A stretch of DNA of 6,231 bases from Promethearchaeota archaeon (lineage in GTDB: Archaea; Asgardarchaeota; Lokiarchaeia; Sigynarchaeales; SOKP01), in assembly GCA_019057735.1 (NCBI GenBank), contig JAHLWV010000133.1:1-6231 (forward strand), in the 5' to 3' direction. Position numbers and translations under genes: made by a program. Below are positions 1-5,725 of this stretch, piece by piece (the first letter of the stretch is position 1; each line of letters starts with the position of its first letter). The notes beneath the pieces are model-generated. The model was not told the DNA's origin. It was given only the letters and a program-made list of their open reading frames with translations, and searched no databases.

Positions 1-1160
1 TTAGATATGGGTTTGTTGCTGCAGGAGTACCATATTCTCAATTGTTAGATGCCCTAAATTATTATGGTATTATTGATAAGGTTTCAATTTTAAAACTTGG
101 ATTAGTTTATCCACCACCTAAGAAGTTAATAAAGCAATTATTTGCTCACTCAGACGAAATCGTAGTAGTTGAAGAACTTGAACCTTTCCTTGAAAATATC
201 ATGAAGCAAATTGCATTTGAAGAAGGCTACTCAAAAGAGTTAACAATTCATGGTAAAGATATTTTTCCTCAAAATGGAGAATTCTCTGGAGAAATATATC
301 TAGAGAATATTGCTCGGTTGATTGGTTTATCTTATAAGAAAGTTCCTGTTCCTGAAAATATATTAATTATCCCTCCAAGGCTTCCCATCTTATGTCCGGG
401 CTGTGGACATCGATCCACATTCTATGCGATTAAACAAGTAGAAAAGATGATGAATACTAAATTTGTGAACTCATCTGACATTGGTTGTTATACTCTCGCA
501 GTCTACAAACCATTAGAGGGAATAGATACCGAAGTGTGTATGGGAGGCTCAATAGGTTTAGCAAACGGAATTGCTAAAGTTCAGAGTTCAGATAATCCAG
601 TCTTGGCAATTTTAGGTGATTCTACATTTTTCCATTCTGGGATTCCCGCTTTGATCAATGCGGTATTTAACAAAAATAATATGTTGGTTGTAATTTTAGA
701 TAACAGATCAACAAGTATGACAGGATTTCAAGATAACCCAGGTACAGGTGTTACCATCACTAAAGAACCCGGTATTCGTGTTGTTCTAGAAGATCTCGTG
801 AAAGGTTGTGGCGTCTCTCCCGGAAATATCTGGGTTGAAGATGCTTATAAATTGAACGAGACAATTACAAAGCTTGAAGAAGCAGTCAAGGCAGAGGGAG
901 TTCGAGTTTTCATTTCTCGACATCTATGTTCCTTAGTAGAGGCTAACCAATTTCGAGTTCAACAAATAACATCTCCCTCCATAATAGTAGATCAAGAAAA
1001 ATGTACAGGTTGTATGATATGTATTAATAAATTTGGGTGTCAAGCGTTAAATTTTAATGAGGCTGATAAAAAAGTTTCAATTGACAGTTCTGTTTGTAGG
1101 GGGTGCAAAGTTTGCATAGATGTTTGTCCTCAAGATGCGATATGTGAGGAGATTGAATAG
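1..1160 (+). CDS. iorA: Indolepyruvate:ferredoxin oxidoreductase, alpha subunit (5'-truncated by window edge)
   Basis: The reading frame is already open at base 3 and ends at TAG 1158-1160, so this is the C-terminal part (about 385 codons) of a protein that usually has about 600 or more residues. The TTG at 42 is internal: the family's pattern continues upstream of it. The enzyme decarboxylates aryl-2-oxoacids (indolepyruvate, phenylpyruvate) with CoA, giving aryl-acetyl-CoA, CO2 and reduced ferredoxin in the cytoplasm. Visible in order are the end of the pyrimidine-binding/transketolase-C region, CPGCGH at 393-410, and the thiamine-diphosphate motif from GDS (615) to LDN (near 704). A C-terminal two-cluster ferredoxin domain follows, with CxxCxxCx5C (1002-1040) and CxxCxxCxxxCP (1095-1130). 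The fourth Cys of the first motif is followed by Gln rather than the usual Pro. The IorB partner is not in the window; the next gene is an acyl-CoA synthetase subunit, a natural downstream enzyme. Family assignment is firm, exact 2-oxoacid preference is inferred. Confidence 0.93.
   Translation, partial: RYGFVAAGVPYSQLLDALNYYGIIDKVSILKLGLVYPPPKKLIKQLFAHSDEIVVVEELEPFLENIMKQIAFEEGYSKELTIHGKDIFPQNGEFSGEIYLENIARLIGLSYKKVPVPENILIIPPRLPILCPGCGHRSTFYAIKQVEKMMNTKFVNSSDIGCYTLAVYKPLEGIDTEVCMGGSIGLANGIAKVQSSDNPVLAILGDSTFFHSGIPALINAVFNKNNMLVVILDNRSTSMTGFQDNPGTGVTITKEPGIRVVLEDLVKGCGVSPGNIWVEDAYKLNETITKLEEAVKAEGVRVFISRHLCSLVEANQFRVQQITSPSIIVDQEKCTGCMICINKFGCQALNFNEADKKVSIDSSVCRGCKVCIDVCPQDAICEEIE
1002..1130 (+). 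other. Two [4Fe-4S] ferredoxin-type motifs at the IorA C-terminus
   Basis: The last 50 or so codons of iorA encode two cysteine motifs. The first, CTGCMICINKFGC, begins at 1002, and the second, CRGCKVCIDVCP, begins at 1095. They match the two-cluster ferredoxin domain that carries electrons from the thiamine-diphosphate site to free ferredoxin in this enzyme family. All eight cysteines are present. Confidence 0.88.
1146..1151 (+). promoter_or_regulatory. Shine-Dalgarno for the acyl-CoA synthetase gene
   Basis: GAGGAG lies inside the last codons of iorA, just before its TAG at 1158-1160. It is complementary to the archaeal 16S 3' end and supports translational coupling into the next gene. Its 13-nt distance to GTG 1165 is longer than ideal, and it argues against the ATG at 1120 as the only start. 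Confidence 0.5.
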
Positions 1161-1164
1161 ACGC

Positions 1165-2532
1165 GTGATTTCTCTCTTTTTTTCTCCCAAAACTATTGCA
1201 GTCATCGGAGCGACTGCTAATCCAAAAAAGTTTGGAAATGCTGTTACTATAAATATTCTTCGAAACAAAGACCTTGATAGCGAATTATATCTTATAACTC
1301 AAAATAGTAAGGAAATTCTTGGAATTAAATGTTATAAAAGTATATTAGATATTCATAAAGACATCGATCTTGTGATAATTCTAGTTCCTGCTAAAGCAGT
1401 AGGCGGCGTAATAGACGAGTGTATTGAGAAATGTGTAAAATGTGTAATTATAATAACTGCTGGATTTGGAGAAATTAATCAAGAAGGTAAAAAAGCTGAA
1501 GAAATAATTGCACAAAAGTGTAAAAAAGCGGGAATTCGAGTTATGGGGCCAAATTGCGTCGGAATACAAAATCTTGATATCGGACTCAACGCTTCTTTTA
1601 TACAAGCAGCTCCAAGTGGGAATATTAGCATGATTAGTCAATCAGGTTCATTTAGTTGTGCTAGTTTTTACGCGATGGATCGAGAAAACATCGGTTGCTC
1701 TAAATTTGCAAATATCGGGAATAATATTGATGTTTCATTTGATGAAATTCTTGACTTTTACAAAGAAGATGAAAACACAAAAATTATATGTATCTACATG
1801 GAAACTGTTGAGAGAGGAAGGAGATTATTAAATACACTAAAAACAATTGTTCCTATTAAACCAGTTATCATTTTAAAGGGAGGTAGAACTTTAACTGGAA
1901 TGAAAGCCGCAAGCAGTCACACCGGTTCAATGGCAACAAACTATAAAATGTTGAAAACTTCTATACAACAAGCAGGAGCAACATTGTGTGAAAATGCCAC
2001 TGATTTTATAACCGCTTTAAAAGCGTTTTCTTTTTTACCTAGCGCTAAGGGTGAGAGAATAGGTGTTTTGACGAATAGTGGTGGAAGCTCTGTTTTGTTT
2101 AGCGATAAGTTAGAAGAGTATAAGTTGACGTTAGCAGAATTTTCCGATGCTCTTATAGAAACGATTAAGCCCTTTTTGATTTCGCTCGTTAAAATTCAGA
2201 ATCCACTTGACATGATAGGCGTGGCTGCTGAGCAACAGTTTTACGAAATAACAAAAGCCATGTTAAAAGATTCAAATATAGATATAGTTGTCCCATGTTT
2301 GGTAATTCCCCCATTCTTAGAAATGAAATCTGATGAACATTTTAGGGGAATGATTAGAGCTTGGAATGAAACGAAGCGATTAAAACCGATGGTACCCTTA
2401 GTTTTTTTTGGAGAAAATTTCAATGAACTGAAGGAACTTGCCAAAAAAGAGAAAGCACCCGTGTTTTATACTCCAACGGAGGCTGCTTATGCGATAAAAG
2501 TGTTATTAGATCGCAGGAAATTAAAAATATAG
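1165..2532 (+). CDS. acdA: ADP-forming acetyl/acyl-CoA synthetase, alpha subunit
   Basis: This protein of about 455 residues matches the split alpha subunit of archaeal ADP-forming acyl-CoA synthetases (usual length about 460). They convert acyl-CoA, ADP and phosphate to acid, ATP and CoA. The N-terminal CoA-binding Rossmann domain starts with SPKTIAVIGATANPKKFG. A succinyl-CoA-ligase-like domain follows, with ISQSG near residue 158, YME (Glu 213 from the GTG start) and the phosphohistidine loop SSHTGS (His 252, codon 1918-1920). A third ligase domain has TNSGG and NPLDMIG. The Glu and His correspond to catalytic residues known in the Pyrococcus enzyme. GTG 1165 is chosen because it leaves the normal short leader before PKTIAVIG and has GAGGAG at 1146-1151, although its 13-nt spacer is long. 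ATG 1120, ATG 1135, GTG 1144 and TTG 1153 are alternatives that overlap iorA. The ATP-grasp beta subunit must be encoded elsewhere. Coupling to iorA suggests aryl-acetyl-CoA as substrate (inference). Confidence 0.9.
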   Translation: MISLFFSPKTIAVIGATANPKKFGNAVTINILRNKDLDSELYLITQNSKEILGIKCYKSILDIHKDIDLVIILVPAKAVGGVIDECIEKCVKCVIIITAGFGEINQEGKKAEEIIAQKCKKAGIRVMGPNCVGIQNLDIGLNASFIQAAPSGNISMISQSGSFSCASFYAMDRENIGCSKFANIGNNIDVSFDEILDFYKEDENTKIICIYMETVERGRRLLNTLKTIVPIKPVIILKGGRTLTGMKAASSHTGSMATNYKMLKTSIQQAGATLCENATDFITALKAFSFLPSAKGERIGVLTNSGGSSVLFSDKLEEYKLTLAEFSDALIETIKPFLISLVKIQNPLDMIGVAAEQQFYEITKAMLKDSNIDIVVPCLVIPPFLEMKSDEHFRGMIRAWNETKRLKPMVPLVFFGENFNELKELAKKEKAPVFYTPTEAAYAIKVLLDRRKLKI

Positions 2533-2543
2533 GATTAGAATTT

Positions 2544-2574
2544 TAAAAATGGTATTTTTAGCTTCTTTTTTTAT
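2544..2574. terminator. Candidate terminator between convergent genes
   Basis: The 38-bp gap between the synthetase and ACT genes holds a perfect 7-bp inverted repeat, TAAAAAT (2544-2550), GGT, ATTTTTA (2554-2560). It is followed by the T-rich run CTTCTTTTTTTAT (2562-2574) that reads as U-rich RNA on the plus strand. The stem is all A-T and weak, so the T-run is the more likely archaeal termination signal. On the minus strand the signal is poorer. Confidence 0.4.
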
Positions 2575-2993
2575 TTGAAATCTTCCACTACTTCAAAACC
2601 ATGCTCCTTTAAAACACTTATTCCTTTTTCGTTATCGTCTAACCTCAGAATGGTCATTGCACTTATTTCTGAGGCCTTTTCTGCAAAAGTATACATATAT
2701 TCGATGTTTACATCGTGGTTCCCAAGCGTTTTAGCTATATTATACAATTGAGTGATATTGTCTGATAGCTTTACTGCGATAACATCCGTTACTGAATGTA
2801 AATAATCATTTTCCTCTAGTAATGTTATACATTTTTCAAATGGGTTGACAAGAAGTAATAACAATCCATAGTCTTCTGTTTCAGCAACAGTTAACGATCT
2901 TATGTATATATTGTTATTCATCAAAAATTCAAAGAAATTAGCTAGTTGCCCTGGTTTATTTGGGAGAAATAGAGATATTTGTTTTAACGGCAT
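2571..2993 (-). CDS. Tandem ACT-domain amino-acid-binding protein
   Basis: This protein of 140 residues consists of two ACT domains. The first (about 1-68) opens with the ligand-loop pattern QISLFLPNKPGQLANFF and has IYIRSLTVAETEDYG. The second (about 70-138) starts VIAVKLSDNITQLYNIAKTLG and has VNIEYMYTFAEKAS and AMTILRLDD. Stand-alone double-ACT proteins of this pattern commonly lie beside iorAB and phenylacetate-CoA ligase genes and are thought to sense an amino acid, perhaps aromatic or branched-chain. In the second domain the usual Pro-Gly of the loop is replaced (SDNITQL), so that site may be altered. The gene converges on the iorA-synthetase operon and is therefore not cotranscribed, but its closeness supports a role in the same pathway. 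ATG 2993 has no SD but has a TATA-like box about 28 nt upstream, fitting a leaderless transcript. The family call is firm, the ligand is unknown. Confidence 0.85.
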   Translation of the reverse strand: MPLKQISLFLPNKPGQLANFFEFLMNNNIYIRSLTVAETEDYGLLLLLVNPFEKCITLLEENDYLHSVTDVIAVKLSDNITQLYNIAKTLGNHDVNIEYMYTFAEKASEISAMTILRLDDNEKGISVLKEHGFEVVEDFK

Positions 2994-3016
2994 TTTCTGT
3001 TCGCGGGAAATGTATT

Positions 3017-3027
3017 TTATTTAATAT
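3017..3027 (-). promoter_or_regulatory. TATA-like box for the ACT-domain gene
   Basis: On the minus strand an ATATTAAATAA-like stretch is centred about 28-29 nt before the ATG at 2993. That is the spacing expected when transcription starts at or next to the start codon. The region is A-T-rich throughout, which limits confidence. Confidence 0.4.
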
Positions 3028-3103
3028 TTTAATCTTAAAATGATATTTCTACTTAAATTATTTGAAATTTAGATTGTTTAAAAATGATTCTGAATGAATT
3101 TAT

Positions 3104-3114
3104 AAAAAAAGAGG
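3104..3114 (-). terminator. U-rich terminator of the zinc-ribbon gene
   Basis: Read on the minus strand, CCTCTTTTTTT lies 14-24 nt past the stop codon of the zinc-ribbon gene. Runs of U of this kind end archaeal transcripts without needing a hairpin. It would keep the zinc-ribbon transcript from running into the ACT gene, whose TATA-like box begins some 80 nt further on. Confidence 0.5.
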
Positions 3115-3127
3115 AATGTATTACTTA

Positions 3128-3523
3128 TTATTTATCTGCATAGTCTCTTTTCATTTCTTCAAATAACTTCTTATATTCTTCAATATACCTCTCATCGTTA
3201 GTTTTTTCTATCTTCTTAAGAAGATCGACAGAGTTATTTAATGTCTTGGAAGTTTTCTTAATCTTATCGAAGTATATTTGTTTAATTTGTTGAGATTTAG
3301 CAACTCGCAATGAATTTTTATAAACCTTAATAGAACTTTCAATTTCTTTTTGAGATTCTTTAACTGAGTCTGATAGTTGTTTTTTTCGCTCTTCTAACCT
3401 AATACAGTTATCACATACCAAATCATCGGTTTTCTTTTGCCCTTTTTTTATCATAAAAGCATTTCCACATCGAGAACATGCAACGAGAGCAACGACAAGT
3501 TTATCTTCGTTAGAATCGGGCAT
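3128..3523 (-). CDS. Zinc-ribbon and coiled-coil protein of unknown function
   Basis: I do not recognise this protein of 131 residues. It begins with a C4 zinc ribbon (C16, C19, C37, C40; pattern CxxC, 17 residues, CxxC). The spacing is normal for a treble-clef or ribbon-type metal site. From about residue 41 to the end it is a very charged helix rich in Lys, Glu, Gln and Ser, likely a coiled coil. There is no signal peptide or membrane segment, so it is probably a soluble oligomer or an adaptor that binds nucleic acid or protein. It stands alone: 134 nt separate it from the ACT gene on the same strand, with a U-run between, and the next gene on the other side is divergent. ATG 3523 lacks an SD but has a TATA-like box at the leaderless distance. 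Confidence is high that it is a gene and low on function. Confidence 0.75.
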   Translation of the reverse strand: MPDSNEDKLVVALVACSRCGNAFMIKKGQKKTDDLVCDNCIRLEERKKQLSDSVKESQKEIESSIKVYKNSLRVAKSQQIKQIYFDKIKKTSKTLNNSVDLLKKIEKTNDERYIEEYKKLFEEMKRDYADK

Positions 3524-3546
3524 AAATGATAACTATTTGAATTTAA

Positions 3547-3556
3547 AATTAAATAA
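3547..3556 (-). promoter_or_regulatory. TATA-like box for the zinc-ribbon gene
   Basis: TTATTTAATT on the minus strand sits 24-33 nt before the ATG at 3523, the same offset seen for the regulator promoter at 5476-5485. It suggests a leaderless mRNA. The surroundings are A-T-rich, so the match is only moderately informative. Confidence 0.35.
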
Positions 3557-3574
3557 TTACTAATCTAATAACTG

Positions 3575-3634
3575 TTTTATAATTTAATATTGATTTTTCT
3601 ATCAATTTTTTGAGAAAGATTTTCTTTATAATTA
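3575..3634 (+). promoter_or_regulatory. Promoter region of the TauE/SafE-like permease gene
   Basis: Two TATA-like elements lie upstream of the permease. TTTTATAAT (3575-3583) is about 30 nt before TTG 3610. TTTATAATTA (3625-3634) is about 44 nt before ATG 3673, which would give a short leader of roughly 17 nt. Which one is used decides the true start codon. Neither start has a Shine-Dalgarno sequence. Confidence 0.35.
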
Positions 3635-3672
3635 TTAAAAAGATTTATGATGAATATACCATTTTACCGCCT

Positions 3673-4473
3673 ATGGAATTGACTTTCTCTGTTATTGCTT
3701 TGTTACTTATTCTAGGACTACTATCAGGAGCCATTTCTGCTATTGCGGGAATCGGAGGAGGAGTTTTTTTCGTTTCTATAATGACTCTTCTTTTTTATAT
3801 TCCTATTAATATTGCAGTAGACACGAGTACTTTTATAATTCTTTTTTCTTCTTTCGCGGGATTCATAACTTATTTACGACAAAAGAGAACGACTCTTAAA
3901 CTTTCTTTAATTTTTAGTGGGTTCTCCATACTGGGAAGTATTCTAGCCACGATCATCTTTTCTTTTGTAATTGTTGATAATTCAATATTAAAGCTGATAT
4001 TTGCATTAACTCTATTTGTTGCAGGATTTAACATGATATATAAAGCAAATAAATCAAAGAATCAAAACAACAAACAGGAAAATAATCAGATTGAATTTTT
4101 TTTTAATATTCAAGATAATAAATTAAATTTTAGAAAATCCATACCGTTATTCATCTTAGCAGGATTTACAGCAAACTTATTAGGTATAGGTGGTGGAATC
4201 ATAAACACACCGTCGTTAAATATAGTTTTAAGTTTTCCTATTCATAATTCTACTGCTATATCAACATCTATCATATTTTTTACAGCTATTTACAATACAA
4301 TAATAAAAAGCTTCTTCGGTCGTATAGATTACCTAATAGGTTTTATCATTGTAATCGGTTCAATAGTTGGTTCGATATTAGGAGCCAAATTTTCTAAAAG
4401 GATACCAAAACGTTTATTGGAATACTTCGTTTCTGGAGTTCTGATAGTTTTGGCTTTAAGAATGCTCTTCTAA
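3673..4473 (+). CDS. TauE/SafE-family membrane permease (anion exporter-like)
   Basis: This is a polytopic membrane protein of 266 residues with about eight hydrophobic segments and two homologous halves, each marked by the family glycine motif. These are AGIGGGVFFVS near residues 25-35 and LGIGGGIINTPSL near 171-182. A Lys/Asn/Gln-rich hydrophilic loop (about 124-155) joins the halves. The family (Pfam TauE/SafE, formerly DUF81) moves small anions such as sulfite, sulfoacetate or other organic acids across the cytoplasmic membrane; the substrate here cannot be told. ATG 3673 is chosen because it gives the usual short N-terminus before the first segment. TTG 3610 would add 21 residues (start MRKIFF) and cannot be excluded. 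It stands alone, converging on the PhoU-like gene after 49 nt. No sulfur or phosphate genes adjoin it to fix the substrate. Confidence 0.85.
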   Translation: MELTFSVIALLLILGLLSGAISAIAGIGGGVFFVSIMTLLFYIPINIAVDTSTFIILFSSFAGFITYLRQKRTTLKLSLIFSGFSILGSILATIIFSFVIVDNSILKLIFALTLFVAGFNMIYKANKSKNQNNKQENNQIEFFFNIQDNKLNFRKSIPLFILAGFTANLLGIGGGIINTPSLNIVLSFPIHNSTAISTSIIFFTAIYNTIIKSFFGRIDYLIGFIIVIGSIVGSILGAKFSKRIPKRLLEYFVSGVLIVLALRMLF

Positions 4474-4490
4474 AAGCATATTTATAATGG

Positions 4491-4500
4491 TAAAATTTTT
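4491..4500. terminator. Weak A/T-rich terminator between convergent genes
   Basis: The 49-nt gap between the permease stop and the regulator stop contains TAAAATTTTT (4491-4500) and the palindrome AATTTAAATT (4512-4521). Both read as short U-runs on either strand. No G-C-rich hairpin is present, so this is a weak call made mainly from the convergent layout. Confidence 0.25.
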
Positions 4501-4522
4501 CATAAAACTGTAATTTAAATTT

Positions 4523-5452
4523 TTAGAATAATCCTGCCATATCCTTGCACCTTTCAGCAATTCCTATCATATCTTTGATCTTGTCATGCTCCTTATATTC
4601 TAAGATATCAAATAAATAATCTGCCCTCTCTAATAATTGGTATTTCTTCAACCAAAGATAGTATGACACCTTAGAATCTTGTTTTAAATAAGCATCCATC
4701 ACTTCGTTATAATACTGATGAATCTCATTAAAAAACGGCATTACAATAGGAGTTAATCTAAGACGTTTTAGAATTTTACCAATTTCTTCAACTTTTCCGC
4801 AAAAAATACGATAATCCATGGCCTTTAATGGCGAAAATGTGCTATCCTCTGTTATATTAACTCCCGTTCTCAGATATGTTCTAATATGCATCACTAATAT
4901 AAAGTAGAATTTTCTTAATTCATCGAATTTACTGTTTATATTTTTATAAGACTCTTGATTTATGTCATCAAACATATCTGCTATCAAGTATAGAAGACGT
5001 TTGATTAATTTTTCCGTTGGAATTGTTTTAAATCCAAAATTTTGAACAACAATTCTTTGGTTAGATTCTTCCGTTATCTCAGTATTTGGCAGCCCATTTA
5101 CCCAGTATGCTATTTGGTTTCTTAAACTCTTATTTATTAATTTATCTGAACGTATGACTATGTAAGTTTCTCCAGATAATATATTATTAACCAACTCTTT
5201 AACTACATATGGATTTGATTCCAAAATTAATTCTTTTTGTATCTCTTCCAATTGAGTTAATCCGGGAGTTATTTTTAACGACCTATCGTTAAGAATATCA
5301 ATGGCAATAAGGGGTAATGGTTCCTCCTTATCGTCCAAATATTTTTGAAATACCTCATTAATCCATTTTCTAGGTAGACTTATAATGTACGATCCCCCTA
5401 GTCGCTGTAACTTTCTAAAGGATCTTTCTTCAACATATGTTCTTTCCTCCAT
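4523..5452 (-). CDS. Archaeal AbrB-PhoU phosphate-uptake-type regulator
   Basis: This protein of 309 residues has the archaeal PhoU-like design. An N-terminal AbrB/SpoVT-type swapped-hairpin DNA-binding domain (about 11-62, FRKLQRLGGSYIISLPRKW) comes first, then a linker region. A helical PhoU-type bundle follows from about 145 to the end, with MDYRIFCGKVEEIGKI at 212-227 and a terminal ExxxD (Glu 300, Asp 304) like the metal-binding motif of PhoU. Family members are annotated as phosphate-uptake regulators. No pstSCAB genes are visible, so phosphate control here is inferred from homology only. The protein stops soon after the last motif. ATG 5452 fits: a strong TATA box lies 24-33 nt upstream, implying a leaderless mRNA. 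It is divergent from two mini-genes whose promoter copies its own spacing and a CTAATAG element, so autoregulation together with those genes is plausible (inference). Confidence 0.85.
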   Translation of the reverse strand: MEERTYVEERSFRKLQRLGGSYIISLPRKWINEVFQKYLDDKEEPLPLIAIDILNDRSLKITPGLTQLEEIQKELILESNPYVVKELVNNILSGETYIVIRSDKLINKSLRNQIAYWVNGLPNTEITEESNQRIVVQNFGFKTIPTEKLIKRLLYLIADMFDDINQESYKNINSKFDELRKFYFILVMHIRTYLRTGVNITEDSTFSPLKAMDYRIFCGKVEEIGKILKRLRLTPIVMPFFNEIHQYYNEVMDAYLKQDSKVSYYLWLKKYQLLERADYLFDILEYKEHDKIKDMIGIAERCKDMAGLF

Positions 5453-5475
5453 ATAGATAGTATTCTATTAGTTCT

Positions 5476-5485
5476 ATATATATTT
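5476..5485 (-). promoter_or_regulatory. TATA box of the AbrB-PhoU regulator gene
   Basis: AAATATATAT on the minus strand, preceded by more A residues that could serve as the purine-rich BRE, is centred 28.5 nt before ATG 5452. This predicts transcription starting at the start codon, which agrees with the absence of a Shine-Dalgarno sequence. Confidence 0.6.
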
Positions 5486-5504
5486 TTTGATAAGTATATA
5501 CATT

Positions 5505-5514
5505 AAATATATAT
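5505..5514 (+). promoter_or_regulatory. TATA box of the small-ORF operon
   Basis: AAATATATAT on the plus strand is centred 28.5 nt before ATG 5538, identical in sequence and distance to the regulator's box on the other strand. It predicts a leaderless transcript beginning at the first small ORF and is the main evidence that this ORF is a real gene. Confidence 0.6.
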
Positions 5515-5537
5515 TATTCTAATAGTTTCATAATATT

Positions 5538-5699
5538 ATGGCAATAGTAAATAGAAAGGTTAGAGTAAAAGCTAATAGTAAAAAAATATCTCGAGCGATA
5601 GATGATTCTAGATATAATAACAAGTACTTTGAAGACAAAGATAAACTTCTAAAAAGTATATCCTTTAAACGGGATTTAAATAGAAGTACATATCTTTAA
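5538..5699 (+). CDS. Small basic protein, 53 residues, unrecognised
   Basis: This short ORF runs from ATG 5538 to TAA 5697-5699 and begins MAIVNRKVRVKANSKKIS. It has 15 Lys/Arg against 6 Asp/Glu, no Cys, Trp, Pro or Gly, and no hydrophobic segment, so it is likely a soluble or partly disordered nucleic-acid-binding peptide (inference). I recognise no family. Support for a gene comes from a TATA box at exactly the leaderless distance, the symmetric promoter shared with the divergent regulator, and a second small ORF 26 nt downstream with its own SD. Codon choice (AGA, AAA, ATA) is like its neighbours. It could still be a chance ORF in A-T-rich DNA, since its length alone proves nothing. Confidence 0.55.
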   Translation: MAIVNRKVRVKANSKKISRAIDDSRYNNKYFEDKDKLLKSISFKRDLNRSTYL

Positions 5700-5710
5700 T
5701 TATACAATTT

Positions 5711-5715
5711 AGGTG
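5711..5715 (+). promoter_or_regulatory. Shine-Dalgarno of the second small ORF
   Basis: AGGTG, complementary to the CACCU of the archaeal 16S 3' end, lies 10 nt before ATG 5726. Having an SD only at the second gene fits an operon whose first gene is leaderless. Confidence 0.5.
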
Positions 5716-5725
5716 TTAAAGAAGA

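Larger units (their letters stand above)
5465..5525. promoter_or_regulatory. Paired CTAATAG elements in a symmetric divergent promoter
   Basis: CTAATAG reads toward each divergent gene. On the minus strand it is at 5465-5471, and on the plus strand at 5519-5525. Each copy ends exactly 12 nt before its ATG (5452 and 5538) and begins 4 nt after an AAATATATAT TATA box. A site between the TATA box and the transcription start is a usual place for an archaeal repressor operator. The heptamer also occurs at 5572-5578 and 4333-4339 inside genes, so the evidence lies in the matched register and not in the word alone. Confidence 0.5.

Noticed and set aside
447..478. ATGATGA and CTGA spaced like the C and D boxes of an archaeal guide RNA
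   Set aside because: Both lie inside conserved iorA codons, with no internal D'/C' boxes and no terminal stem visible.
1077..1268. Minus-strand ORF of 63 codons over the iorA-synthetase junction
   Set aside because: It lies antisense to well-supported ferredoxin and CoA-binding domains and shows no recognisable motif or start signal.
1381..1641. Minus-strand ORF of 86 codons inside the synthetase gene
   Set aside because: The composition is that of an antisense shadow (Tyr, Phe, Ser and Asn-rich), and the sense strand encodes a conserved domain.
2241..2444. Minus-strand ORF of 67 codons in the synthetase 3' part
   Set aside because: It is a shadow of the ligase domain, with no start signal and no family.
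3084..3143. Plus-strand ORF of 19 codons beginning ATGATTCTG
   Set aside because: It is too short, has no SD or TATA at a fitting distance and overlaps the end of the zinc-ribbon gene on the other strand.
3524..3540. AATAGTT-like match to the CTAATAG element upstream of the zinc-ribbon gene
   Set aside because: Only part of the element matches, and it is 3 nt out of register relative to the start codon, so it is not counted as a third site.
3610..3672. N-terminal extension of the permease from TTG 3610
   Set aside because: It adds 21 residues not needed by the family, and ATG 3673 gives the usual N-terminus. A TATA-like box 30 nt upstream keeps it as an alternative only.
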